Assembly (NCBI GenBank): GCA_030068145.1
Contig: JAPJBO010000921.1
Location: forward strand, 1-64,000
Length of the DNA stretch: 64,000 bases
Origin: Diplonema papillatum
Taxonomy: Eukaryota > Euglenozoa > Diplonemea > Diplonemida > Diplonemidae
Reading direction: 5' to 3'
Shown here: in pieces, positions 29,488-39,455 of the stretch
How positions within the stretch are numbered: the first letter of the stretch is position 1
Layout of the letters: the number at the start of each line of letters is the position of its first letter
Notes under the pieces: generated by a model
Seen by the model: only the letters and a program-made list of their open reading frames with translations
Told to the model about the DNA's origin: nothing
Database searches by the model: none
Translations under genes and position numbers: made by a program

Positions 29488-31801
29488 GAGTTTCTGCTCT
29501 TCGTATTGTCTGACGAGAACTGCCTAGAAGAAGTTTCTGCTCTTCGTATTGTCTGACGAGAACTGCCGAGAAGAAAAGGAGAAGTAAGAACACGTCTTTG
29601 TAACTGATAGCACTAGCGCAAGGGAATGTTGAGTGACTGCCTTAACCCGGGGAAACGAGCTTGGGCGAGGTCACCGGGGGGTTAGGGAGGGTGGGAAAAC
29701 TTGAACTTTCTTTGAACCAACCACACCCTGAAGGCTGTGTGAAGTTCTCTGATCGACTTTTCGTGGTGCATCAACTCCCTCAGTGAAACTGTGAGAGTTT
29801 CTGCTCTTCGTATTGTCTGACGAGAACTGCCTAGAAGAAGTTTCTGCTCTTCGTATTGTCTGACGAGAACTGCCGAGAAGAAAAGGAGAAGTAAGAACAC
29901 GTCTTTGTAACTGATAGCACTAGCGCAAGGGAATGTTGAGTGACTGCCTTAACCCGGGGAAACGAGCTTGGGCGAGGTCACCTTCCATCCACCACAACGC
30001 CAGTGAGAAACTGCCTCACCGCAAGTACAATTGAATCGAGCGCATCAGCGCCAATCATGGTCAGCGGTACGCGTGACGGCAAGTCCGCAGGGTTGCCCTC
30101 ACTCCTGACCCATCGTACAGAAACAGCGCAGTTCAAGGAACGCACGCGTTCCAGTCCTTTAACTACCGCCTCGTTCAAGACGGCACTTTTTAAACAGGAC
30201 CCCTTACGGGCCACTCCTTTCACAGTGGTATTATCAACCACAATGTCCACTCTCCCACCTCTAATCGAGGGCGGCAGAGCCAAGACAACTAACTTGAAGG
30301 CAATTGCCTCCAGCTCGTTTATGTGCAACGAGCTCTCTGCAGAGTTCCATGACCCCCCCAACACGGTCACTTCCATTGTGCGCGAGTCAACTAGGACACC
30401 CCCCCAGCCTTTCTTACTCGCGTCCACGAAGGCCGTGATACGTGGGGACTGTTCGAGAGTGGGAATGGCCCTCGGCTTCAGCACCGAGTCAATCCACTCT
30501 TGGAGCGACAAACGAACACACGGAGAAACTTCAACTCGATCAGAGGGCAGCCGAGCCCCTCGGTTCAACGAGTTGGTTATGCGTCGAAAGAACTTCAACG
30601 CAAACCAAAAGGAGCCCGGAAAAATGCCGGCGACCGCAGAGGCATGCAACAAACGACCGCCGAGAGTCTCGAGCTCACAAGCTAGCACGGTAGGCGACGA
30701 CTTCAGCGTGTAGCGCGCCTCCATCAGCTTTCTTCGCAACTTCCGAGAGACAGCAACACGATGAGCAACGTGGTCCCAATCGACCCCGATGAACTCATAC
30801 CGTGTGGCGGCAGTCTGCGAATCGGACGGCTTCCACGTCAAGCCGCACTCCTCCGCTGTCTGGTCCAGTCTCCGAGTCGCGAGCCGTACCGCCGGCTTCT
30901 TGCCCGCATACCGGATGTTGTCGATCCAAATGTCGACGACGACATCCCGTTCCGCCAACTCCGGACGAACGAAGTCCTCATGTCCGCCGGCCACCGCTGC
31001 CAAGGTGTGCATTAATTCCGGTGCACACGAATGGCCCATGGGAAGCCGCAGAAGTTCCCACCAACCACCATCGGAGTCAGCGAACCTGAAGAGATGACGC
31101 GACTCCGGCGGGATCTCAATGGCGTAAAATCCCGTCTTGAAATCCCGGGTTGAGCCACACTCCTCGCGACTCGCCCCCAGGTAGCCTGAAACGTGTCCGA
31201 GGGGCACAGATGCTTCGTAACCCGCCTCTTGAGCGGCTCGGTTACCGTCAACCGTCCACAAGATGAAGCGCTGCCGCAGCGCCCCTTCCTTCTCCTCCAG
31301 CACTGTGAACGGGACCGAAGCGAACGGGCCGGGACCGGTTGAACTGCGGGCTATCCCGTTTTCCGCGAGCAGAGATGCATGGTCGGGACGAAGGGTCGAG
31401 GGGGACCCGATCGCCGTCTCCGTCTCGACACGGGGAAAGAAAGTTGAACGCCACGTATCGTCAAAGCGCCGGAGGGTTGCCTCGTTCATCCGCAGAAGAA
31501 GCTTCGCGACAGACATCGGCTCGATCGGGGCCACATGCAATGGCGAAGCGCGCTCCTCCTTGCTTCGCGGCAGCCGCGTCGAACCACCTCGTCGGGTGAC
31601 GGAGTGGAACTGACCACTGCGGAGGTATCCCGTCACAAGTGCTTCGTCACCTTGCCGGTCTCGAGTGCCCTGGCAAGGTCCACGTCGCCCCCGGCGTACC
31701 GAAAACCTTGAACTTTCTTTGAACCAACCACACCCTGAAGGCTGTGTGAAATTCTCTGATCGACTTTTCGTGGTGCATCAACTCCCTCAGTGAAACTGTG
31801 A
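29488..31801 (-). mobile_element. Tyrosine-recombinase-type retroelement (Ngaro/PAT-like layout) with split direct repeats
   Basis: Two direct-repeat units occur: B at 29488-29682 and 29793-29983, A at 29698-29793 and 31703-31801. In minus-strand orientation the order is A, RT-RNase H region, B, A, B, which is the split-direct-repeat plan of Ngaro/PAT-type elements of the DIRS order. It sits inside the 31-bp minisatellite. Removing it restores the unit exactly with no target duplication, as expected for recombinase-driven insertion. The paired repeats are nearly identical, so it is young. No recombinase frame was recognised, so it is probably incomplete or helper-dependent. Confidence 0.75.
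29978..31636 (-). other. RT-RNase H region of the YR retroelement
   Basis: An open region of about 550 codons. An RT palm-type segment lies in the first half (DFKTGFYAIEI, LPMGHSCAP) and an RNase H-type segment in the second (FVDASKKGWGG, NELEAIAFK, EGNPADLPSR). This combination and wording are typical of DIRS-order polymerases. It is treated as a fossil part of the element above. Confidence 0.8.
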
Positions 31802-31995
31802 TTGTCCCACCTCGAAAACAAGCTTTAAGAGGTTGTCCCACTTCGAAAACAAGCTTGTAGAGGTTGTCCCACTTCAAAAACAAACTTTTAGAGGTTGTCC
31901 CACCTCGAAAACAAGCTTTTAGAGGTTGTCCCACTTCAAAAACAAACCTTTAGAGGTTGTCCCACTTCGAAAACAAGCTTTAAGAGGTTGTCCCA
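31802..31995 (+). repeat. 31-bp minisatellite, right part (about six units)
   Basis: Same unit and phase as the array at 28772-29165. It continues the unit cut by the retroelement (left half ends AGAGG at 29487, right half begins TTGTCCC at 31802). Confidence 0.95.
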
Positions 31996-32387
31996 CAAAA
32001 GATTCTTCCTATCCAAATGTTTTTCCGGTCCGATCAAAGTCCCAGGCGATTTTCCGGTTGTTAAGTCCAGAACGTATTCCCCCGCCCCCTAACTGTGGGT
32101 TCCCCCCCCGCGCCTTATGAGCCACCCAAAATCCTAGACTGAGAGCGCTTTGGACGCTCCGACCCAGCGGGTCTGGGGCTCGGTTTGCGGCCGGTACTAG
32201 GAAGCAACGAGGACGCTGATGTTTTGATTCGCAGAAGGAAAAAAACACTTGCTGATGGAACCGTTTCTTACGCCCTACCATCTTTCACCTTGAAAAGAAA
32301 AAAAACCCACGAGATTGTTGAAAACGCAAACCATCTGATATTTCGTACGCTTTATCGATTGATGTGAAGGGGCGTTACCGGTTTCGG
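31996..32387. other. Left flank of the pogo-type transposase gene
   Basis: CTTCCTATCCAAATGTTTTT near 32003 recurs in the same orientation at 34740-34795 (ACTTCCTATCCAAATATTTT), so the ends of the transposon are probably in these two places, but clean inverted termini with a TA duplication could not be fixed. Confidence 0.4.
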
Positions 32388-34592
32388 CTAGCGCGACTCG
32401 TCTGCCAGCTTTTCAGCAACACATGTCGAGCATAGGTTCTTGTTGCAGCTGGCACAGCGGCGTGTACCGGAGGCACCAGCAATCGTAGTGGAGCACGTAC
32501 TGCAAATTAACCCCTGTCTGGGCTTTATGACACGCCGCATCACGCGGTTGCAGCCGTTCCTCGGACATGTTATCGGAGCAGGGTTTTGGGGGGCGGGAAC
32601 CTGCGCGTCAACCCCGCTGTCCTCGTCGTCATCAGTCTCGTCGGAGTCATCGCCAGAACGATCCGTACGATCGTTGCTTGACGCGTAGTCGTTGGACTCG
32701 TCGTTTCCTGCAATTTCCAGGACCCTGAAAGCCGTCATAATTGCAGCGATGTCTTGTTGGTTTACTGACTGAGGTTTGATCGACGTCAACGAATCGTTGG
32801 CTAGCTCAGCTTCAGGCACTAGCTCACAGTCATTTTCCCCTTCCGCACGAGACTCTTCTGCGACGGCTGGATTGCCAACTTCTGGTGCAGGTCGATGTCC
32901 CTCGACTGCAGGCATCAATTCGCGATCGTCTTCTCCGTTCTCACGAGCATCTTCGTCCGCGTCAACATCGATTGCCATCAACATCTCTCTTTCAACTGCA
33001 GCACCCACGACATCCACATCGAAAATCGGCGGTGGCAGCACCAAGTCCACGTCGATGGCAGGAAATAGCAAATTGCTCTCTTCCACGAATGCGAGGCAGA
33101 CGCAAACGACAGCACCAACAACGCAGCTGGTCTTTGTTGCAAGGAAGACATGAGGGAACAAGAATCGGAAGCCGTTTTTGATGGTCTGAGCCGTAATGCT
33201 CTCATGGGCCTCCATGAGCCACTGGAGAACCAGAGGTCTCATGGTCCGGGTCCGGGTATCAACGGAGACCAGGGCACCATGCGCGATAGCAACGTCAGAC
33301 GCCGGGTCTGCTCCCTGAGCACGTTGCAGTCTGCGCCGTTGTCGCCGAAGGGCTGCCGAGAGCTGTCTCGCATACCACAACGAAAACTTTTCTCGCAGCC
33401 TTGATTTGAGAGGCCCGTGGACGGTGAGATCCATCGGCTGAAGTACAGAAGTCCATCCCCCCGCAATGTAGTGGGTTTTGAAGTGGGCCTGTTCAAGAAG
33501 CTCCTGTACCTCCTCGCCAGTCTGGCCTGTGAACCTATCCATGAGCAGCAAAAACCATTGCGTCTCTGGCAGCCGCAATTCGGCAATTCTACGCAGCCTG
33601 AACGGTCCGAGAACACAGTCGATGTACTGCTTTGTCGTCGCGGTGTTGGCCCATTTATTCGGGGTCTGGGTCAAGTGGAACCCCTTCGTGTCTGCAACCT
33701 GGGGAATGACCCGGCTCGTTTTCCCCGCAAAGATCACTTGGTAGGGGATAGGAGTCCCGTCCGCAGCCCCACCAGTCACAACAGTAACGCTTCGCTTGTC
33801 GCCCATGTAGCCAATGCGCACATCACGAGCACCTTTCGGGGCGAGTGTCGCAGTCGGGCTGGGCATGAAAAGCGCCGCAGTATGGTCGCAGTTCAAGACG
33901 CAGCTTTGTGGGATGTCGTGTTGTTCCATTAAAGCATGAACAGCAGACCGCATCTCTTCTTTTTTCTGTTCCGTCTGGGTTTCATCCAGTACTCTGCTTG
34001 TCGTAGCTCGTCTGCGTACGTAGTTGTGCTTCCGACACCACTTCCGAGCCCATTCTATGCCAAGTTCTGATTCGATGACTGGCAACCCAGTAGTTCGGGC
34101 GACGGTCTGCGCAAGCACGCTCACGAGCGAGTAAGTGACAGCGGCCCCGTTCGTTCGTTTTCGCTCGATCAATTCTAAAAGGATCGCGGTCTCCTTTTTT
34201 CTCAATGTCGATGGACGGCCTCTCTTGGCCTTTGGTTCGTCAACGTCGATCGGTTCACCCCGACTTCCGCCTAGAGCGTGCACAATGGAGTTGTTTTTCC
34301 CATACAGCGTCCGAGCACGAGTGGCCGTTGCACACGAAACCTTCTTTTTGCCTGGCATGCTGTTCCACTTCTGCATCCCTCCTGTGAGTCCTAGACGGGC
34401 AACAAGCTCACCTATTTCAAGAAGGTCTCTTTCCTCCCACGAGCTGTACTTCCCGCGCTTTTTCTGCGGAGCGTTCTGCGGTAGACTCTGCTCCACCTCG
34501 TCGGCCAGCCTCTTGAGTGACATTGTAGCTATTACTGTTCCTCTTGCAATACCTCTGATTGATATTCCTGCTTCGTTTGTGCACTGATACAT
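32388..34592 (-). CDS. pogo/jerky-type (Tc1-mariner superfamily) transposase with C-terminal zinc ribbon
   Basis: 734 aa from an ATG at 34590-34592; M24 (MSLKRLADEVEQ) is an alternative start. The N-terminal part has an RGKYSSWEERDLLEIGELVARLG helix-turn-helix-like segment and RGRPSTLRKKE. A CENP-B-like second helix region contains ARKWCRKHNYVRRR (182-195). The DDE_1 domain has NCDHTAAL (D236), LLLMDRFTGQTGEEV (D352) and LQPMDLTVHGPLKSRLRE (D388), so the triad is DDD and complete. A hydrophobic segment (VVGAVVCVCLAF), a long acidic linker (EDDRELMP, DDSDETDDDEDSG) and a C-terminal Cys cluster (CPRNGCNRVM, CSTCSTT, CASCNKNLCSTC) follow; the last looks like a paired zinc ribbon. The whole frame is open, so the gene may be functional or domesticated. 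Terminal repeats were not resolved. Confidence 0.85.
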   Translation of the reverse strand: MYQCTNEAGISIRGIARGTVIATMSLKRLADEVEQSLPQNAPQKKRGKYSSWEERDLLEIGELVARLGLTGGMQKWNSMPGKKKVSCATATRARTLYGKNNSIVHALGGSRGEPIDVDEPKAKRGRPSTLRKKETAILLELIERKRTNGAAVTYSLVSVLAQTVARTTGLPVIESELGIEWARKWCRKHNYVRRRATTSRVLDETQTEQKKEEMRSAVHALMEQHDIPQSCVLNCDHTAALFMPSPTATLAPKGARDVRIGYMGDKRSVTVVTGGAADGTPIPYQVIFAGKTSRVIPQVADTKGFHLTQTPNKWANTATTKQYIDCVLGPFRLRRIAELRLPETQWFLLLMDRFTGQTGEEVQELLEQAHFKTHYIAGGWTSVLQPMDLTVHGPLKSRLREKFSLWYARQLSAALRRQRRRLQRAQGADPASDVAIAHGALVSVDTRTRTMRPLVLQWLMEAHESITAQTIKNGFRFLFPHVFLATKTSCVVGAVVCVCLAFVEESNLLFPAIDVDLVLPPPIFDVDVVGAAVEREMLMAIDVDADEDARENGEDDRELMPAVEGHRPAPEVGNPAVAEESRAEGENDCELVPEAELANDSLTSIKPQSVNQQDIAAIMTAFRVLEIAGNDESNDYASSNDRTDRSGDDSDETDDDEDSGVDAQVPAPQNPAPITCPRNGCNRVMRRVIKPRQGLICSTCSTTIAGASGTRRCASCNKNLCSTCVAEKLADESR

Positions 34593-35162
34593 AGCCTTCT
34601 TATTTGACCGTTTCTTACACCAAGAGAGCGCCGAACCGAAAATCCCGTCCGGGCAAAGCAGCTAGGAGACATAAAATCGAAAACGAATTTTCCGGAAAAA
34701 TATCCAAATGTTCCGCGGAAGGCCGTTTTATCCAAAATACTTCCTATCCAAATATTTTTCCTATCCAAATATTTTCCTATCCAATATTTTTCCGAAGACG
34801 GTAGCTAATTTCGCGCAAGCGCCGGCAGGAGCGAGATCTACCAAGCACCTTCCTCCGATTTTGTTTGGTATCTCGTGACTGTCGCTTCCCGAAACTGACT
34901 TGAACCGAAAAGCGAGTACGGGCGCGGCAAGTCCTTGGTTGCAGGTGGCGGCAGTATGGTGTCGAGAACGTCCTCAGCGACTTCTCCGGAGGAGGGCCAT
35001 GAGCTCTGCAAGGTCTGCATTGCAGTTGGACAATGCGGTCCGGCATTGCTGCCGTGCATTGCAGTAGCGGGTTTCGTTCAATGAGAGGAAAGGAATGAAG
35101 AAATCCGAACCGACCCCCTGTATGTAGATTCGTCAAGCCTCGCAGGTTCCCTCGGAAAATCA
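34593..35162. other. Right flank of the pogo-type gene and edge of the large minisatellite
   Basis: TATCCAAATATTTTTCC is repeated about four times at 34690-34795 in an AT-rich patch. The rest (34800-35162) has minus-strand frames that run on from the minisatellite without recognisable domains. Confidence 0.4.
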
Positions 35163-37118
35163 GTGAGAGGGCCGTGCGCCCTGTCCCAGAGACTGTCCAT
35201 GTGGCTTCTCCGGAAGAGGGCCTTGCGCCCTTCCCAGAGGCTGTCTCCGTGACTCCTCCGGAAGAGGGCCGTGCGCCCTGTCCCAGAGACTGTCCACGTG
35301 GCTTCTCCGGAAGAGGGCCTTGCGCCCTTCCCAGAGGTTGTCTCCGTGACTCCTCCGGAAGAGGGCCGTGCGCCCTGTCCCAGAGACTGCCCATGTGGCT
35401 TCTCCGGAAGAGGGCCGTGCGCCCGTGACTCCTCCGGAAGAGGGCCGTGCGCCCTTCCCAGAGACTGTCCATGTGGCTTCTCCGGAAGAGGGCCTTGCGC
35501 CCTTCCCAGAGGCTGTCTCCGTGACTCCTCCGGAAGAGGGCCGTGCGCCCTGTCCCAGAGACTGCCCATGTGGCTTCTCCGGAAGAGGGCCGTGCGCCCT
35601 GTCCCAGAGACTGCCCATGTGGCTTCTCCGGAAGAGGGCCGTGCGCCCGTGACTCCTCCGGAAGAGGGCCGTGCGCCCTTCCCAGAGACTGTCCATGTGG
35701 CTTCTCCGGAAGAGGGCCTTGCGCCCTTCCCAGAGGCTGTCTCCGTGACTCCTCCGGAAGAGGGCCGTGCGCCCTGTCCCAGAGACTGCCCATGTGGCTT
35801 CTCCGGAAGAGGGCCGTGCGCCCTTCCCAGAGACTGTCCATGTGGCTTCTCCGGAAGAGGGCCTTGCGCCCTTCCCAGAGGCTGTCTCCGTGACTCCTCC
35901 GGAAGAGGGCCGTGCGCCCTTCCCAGAGACTGTCCATGTGGCTTCTCCGGAAGAGGGCCTTGCGCCCTTCCCAGAGGTTGTCTCCGTGACTCCTCCGGAA
36001 GAGGGCCGTGCGCCCTGTCCCAGAGACTGCCCATGTGGCTTCTCCGGAAGAGGGCCTTGCGCCCTTCCCAGAGGCTGTCTCCGTGACTCCTCCGGAAGAG
36101 GGCCGTGCGCCCTTCCCAGAGACTGTCCATGTGGCTTCTCCGGAAGAGGGCCTTGCGCCCTTCCCAGAGGCTGTCTCCGTGACTCCTCCGGAAGAGGGCC
36201 GTGCGCCCTGTCCCAGAGACTGCCCATGTGGCTTCTCCGGAAGAGGGCCGTGCGCCCTGTCCCAGAGACTGTCCATGTGGCTTCTCCGGAAGAGGGCCTT
36301 GCGCCCTTCCCAGAGGCTGTCTCCGTGACTCCTCCGGAAGAGGGCCGTGCGCCCTTCCCAGAGACTGTCCATGTGGCTTCTCCGGAAGAGGGCCTTGCGC
36401 CCTTCCCAGAGGCTGTCTCCGTGACTCCTCCGGAAGAGGGCCGTGCGCCCTGTCCCAGAGACTGCCCATGTGGCTTCTCCGGAAGAGGGCCGTGCGCCCT
36501 TCCCAGAGACTGTCCATGTGGCTTCTCCGGAAGAGGGCCTTGCGCCCTTCCCAGAGGTTGTCTCCGTGACTCCTCCGGAAGAGGGCCGTGCGCCCTTCCC
36601 AGAGACTGCCATGTGGCTTCTCCGGAAGAGGGCCGTGCGCCCTTCCCAGAGGCTGTCTCCGTGACTCCTCCGGAAGAGGGCCTTGCGCCCTTCCCAGAGA
36701 CTGTCCATGTGGCTTCTCCGGAAGAGGGCCGTGCGCCCTGCGCCATGTGGCTTCTCCGGAAGAGGGCCTTGCGCCCTTCCCAGAGGCTGTCTCCGTGACT
36801 CCTCCGGAAGAGGGCCGTGCGCCCTTCCCAGAGACTGTCCATGTGGCTTCTCCGGAAGAGGGCCTTGCGCCCTTCCCAGAGGTTGTCTCCGTGACTCCTC
36901 CGGAAGAGGGCCGTGCGCCCTGTCCCAGAGACTGCCCATGTGGCTTCTCCGGAAGAGGGCCTTGCGCCCTTCCCAGAGGCTGTCTCCGTGACTCCTCCGG
37001 AAGAGGGCCGTGCGCCCTTCCCAGAGACTGTCCATGTGGCTTCTCCGGAAGAGGGCCTTGCGCCCTTCCCAGAGGTTGTCTCCGTGACTCCTCCGGAAGA
37101 GGGCCGTGCGCCCTGTCG
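35163..37118. repeat. 48/49-bp dimeric minisatellite, about 40 units
   Basis: Two alternating unit types: one with CCAGAGACTGCCCATGTGG and one with CCAGAGGCTGTCTCCGTGA, both sharing GAGGGCC(G/T)TGCGCCC and CCGGAAGAG. The higher-order unit is about 97 bp, but the array also contains local deletions and repeated dimers. Units with CCTGTCCC are 49 bp and those with CCTTCCC 48 bp, so the reading frame slips between units. No unit has a stop in any frame on the minus strand and few on the plus. The overlapping 675 to 787-codon minus-strand frames are therefore most simply a by-product of the repeat. Related single units recur at 37470-37640. Confidence 0.95.
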
Positions 37119-37777
37119 ACGTCGCAAAGCTGACAGCCAAGAAGCAGAATCAACCTCTGCGCAATTGATCATCGACTTGAAGAACAACGCAGCGCAGAGT
37201 GGAAGCCCGCTTGAAAGACAGGTTGGTAGGCTGGATGCCGATCTCAGTTACAAGGCGACCAGGAAGAGCTGCAGAGCACCGTCGATCTCAGGTGGACGCG
37301 GAAGAGTCGACAGAGATGAAGGCGGCCCTACTCGATGCGAATCGGCGCGTGAAGTAAATGCAGGTCGGCAAAGGGAGGATCGTTTCGCGGCTTGAAGAAG
37401 AGCTCCGCATATTCGAGACGGCAATGGACGACGTTGAAGTCGCGGATCCGGACCCAGCGACCGGCGACTTCCCAAGAGGGTCTCGCGCCCTGCCCAGAGG
37501 CTGTCGCCGTGACTCCTCCCGGAAGAGGGCTGTGCCCTGTCCCGGAGATTACTCCGGAAGAGGGCCGTGCGCCCCAGGAAGAGGACATGGGACCGAGCTG
37601 TCTGGCAGGAAGACCCGTGCAGTCCCAGAGACTGTCTTCCGCGACTATAGTAGGACTGCCCTGCGAGAGGCCTCCTACTGTTTCACAGGTGTAGTAAGAA
37701 CTGGGGAAGCGTCTGAAATTGCGCAGCTTCTTCTTTTTGTTTGGAAAGGCAGGGCTGGTGTCGCTGTCCGATAGCAA
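37119..37777 (+). pseudogene. Possible remnant of a coiled-coil coding region next to the minisatellite
   Basis: Plus-strand pieces such as AALLDANRRVK and GRIVSRLEEELRIFETAMDD look like heptad-type sequence but fall in different frames. A frame at 37358-37774 carries degenerate minisatellite units (PRGSRALPRGCRRDS). Whether a host gene once spanned the array is unclear. Confidence 0.25.
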
Positions 37778-38888
37778 AAGGACCCCGAGGCCGTACTCCT
37801 TGAGGACTCGGACCGAGTCTCGGCAGTCAAAAGTGGGCGAGCATCACGGCGGCGGCAGTGACGAAGTGAAAGAGGTGTCTGTGCTGCGTGGCATAGGGCG
37901 CGTAATGACGTTCGGAGGGTGGGCCGGCTTGTGTGTGCGTTCCTCCCCTGCAGATGTTCATGACGTGATAGCTGCAAGTTGATAAGGAGTATGCCCCGGA
38001 GGCGAGGCCGTGGCAACAGAGATGGCGCAGATGGATGACTCGTTGTACTGTGCGGTCGTGTATTGTGCAAGGACCCCGGTCGAGGCGGCCGGGCAGTCCC
38101 TCCAAAGGTCGGTGCTGGGAAGGCGCTCCACGTGGCTGCACTGTCAGGTAGGATGCTTGCCCAAATAGTTAGGGCGCTTTCTGTAAGCAACTAGAAGGCG
38201 ATCGTCCTGTGGATGTCAACATGCATTTCGGCAGAAGTCAGTCTACCGATCCATGTACTTAGGTGCTTGGGAGCTTGATTCGAGCGGAGTCGAGGACGAG
38301 GCAGCTTGTGGCTCCTGTCACACGCTCTGCAAGCACAACGATTTTTCCGAAGTCCTTCCGCATTTAGGAATGTCCCTTCTGGCCTCGCTCGCGCTGGGTA
38401 AACGATGGAAATGACGCTGCGAAGTAGTTGCATGGTGCGTCTGAGCACGAGATGAAGTTTCGTATGCCGCGGCCAGTTTTCTTGTCGTCGCTGACTCTCA
38501 TGAACACATTTGAATGCGGATGCTCAACGCAATAAACGCTACGTGGGCGCTATGTGAGTGTCTCGTATTTCCTGGGAAGGAATCGGTCGCCAGAGTAAAT
38601 ACCCGAAGTTCCCCGAAGCGCGCTCCAAAAAAAGTCGAACAGTCAAACAGTCGACCAAAGGCAACAGAGCACACACACACGCACACTTACTGCCACCACC
38701 GCAGATACGATTCGCATACTAGTACCCGATACCTTCAAGTGACAATTGTCACAGGGAGACTTTAAACCCCCAGATCCCTACAGCGAGCTTGCACCGTGAA
38801 AAGACGGGAATCCAGCTTCTCTTTCCCTGTCTGACACTAAAGATAAGCAGAAACAGGTACACTCACACACACACCCACACGCACAAGA
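37778..38888. other. Unassigned, with CA microsatellites
   Basis: ACACACACACGCACAC near 38670 and a second run near 38860-38885. A phrase near 38755 (GGGAGACTTTAAACCCCCAG) weakly resembles the repeated end motif at 41953, 47044 and 62511. No gene recognised. Confidence 0.4.
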
Positions 38889-39455
38889 ATGATGATGATG
38901 ATGCAGTATCTGATGTTCTCGGCAAAGAAGGAGCCGAGAGGCTGCCGGCTGGATACCGGAAGCGAGGCGCTGTGGCCGTGCGAGGGAAGCCCTCTATCCG
39001 CCTCTGAGGGGGGTACCCTAGAAAAGGTGGCAACCCGCAAGTTGCCATGGCCAACGTCTGCCGGAAGACCGATGCTAACAGGGTGCGATTTAGAAGACGT
39101 CCTCACCGCGGATCCGCTGTTCGCGTCTTTGTACAAGAAGAAGTCAAAGACGACCCAACGGAAGATCCGCCGCCTGTGGCCCGCAGGCGACGTGTACAAA
39201 CTCCTCACACTCTTGGAACGCCCCCCCCGCAACGGCACGTTCGTCCCAGACATCGTTACCCCTGGCCTGCAGGACCTACCGCCCTCCTTATTGGAAGACC
39301 TCGTCCGCAAGGCATGCTCAACATTCGCACCTCGCTGTGCATTGTCGTATCTTGATGGCTCGGACAACTCTTGTTCTACTTTCAAGCGACACTCTTCGTT
39401 GGCCCCTGTCGTCTCTACATACGTTAGCTGCTCTGCACTGGCATGTGCAAACTGA
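38889..39455 (+). CDS. Hypothetical protein, 188 aa
   Basis: Starts in a run of five ATG codons within a GATGAT repeat and is open to a TGA at 39453-39455. The sequence is of mixed composition with a basic middle (YKKKSKTTQRKIRRLWP) and then a leucine-rich stretch (DVYKLLTLLERPP, LEDLVRKACSTF). No domain was recognised and no relative was seen in the window. An antisense frame of similar length overlaps it, so coding status is uncertain. Confidence 0.3.
   Translation: MMMMMQYLMFSAKKEPRGCRLDTGSEALWPCEGSPLSASEGGTLEKVATRKLPWPTSAGRPMLTGCDLEDVLTADPLFASLYKKKSKTTQRKIRRLWPAGDVYKLLTLLERPPRNGTFVPDIVTPGLQDLPPSLLEDLVRKACSTFAPRCALSYLDGSDNSCSTFKRHSSLAPVVSTYVSCSALACAN

Noticed and set aside
34777-37187. 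Three overlapping minus-strand frames of 675 to 787 codons
   Set aside because: They lie over a stop-free minisatellite; several frames are open at once and unit lengths of 48 and 49 bp slip the frame.
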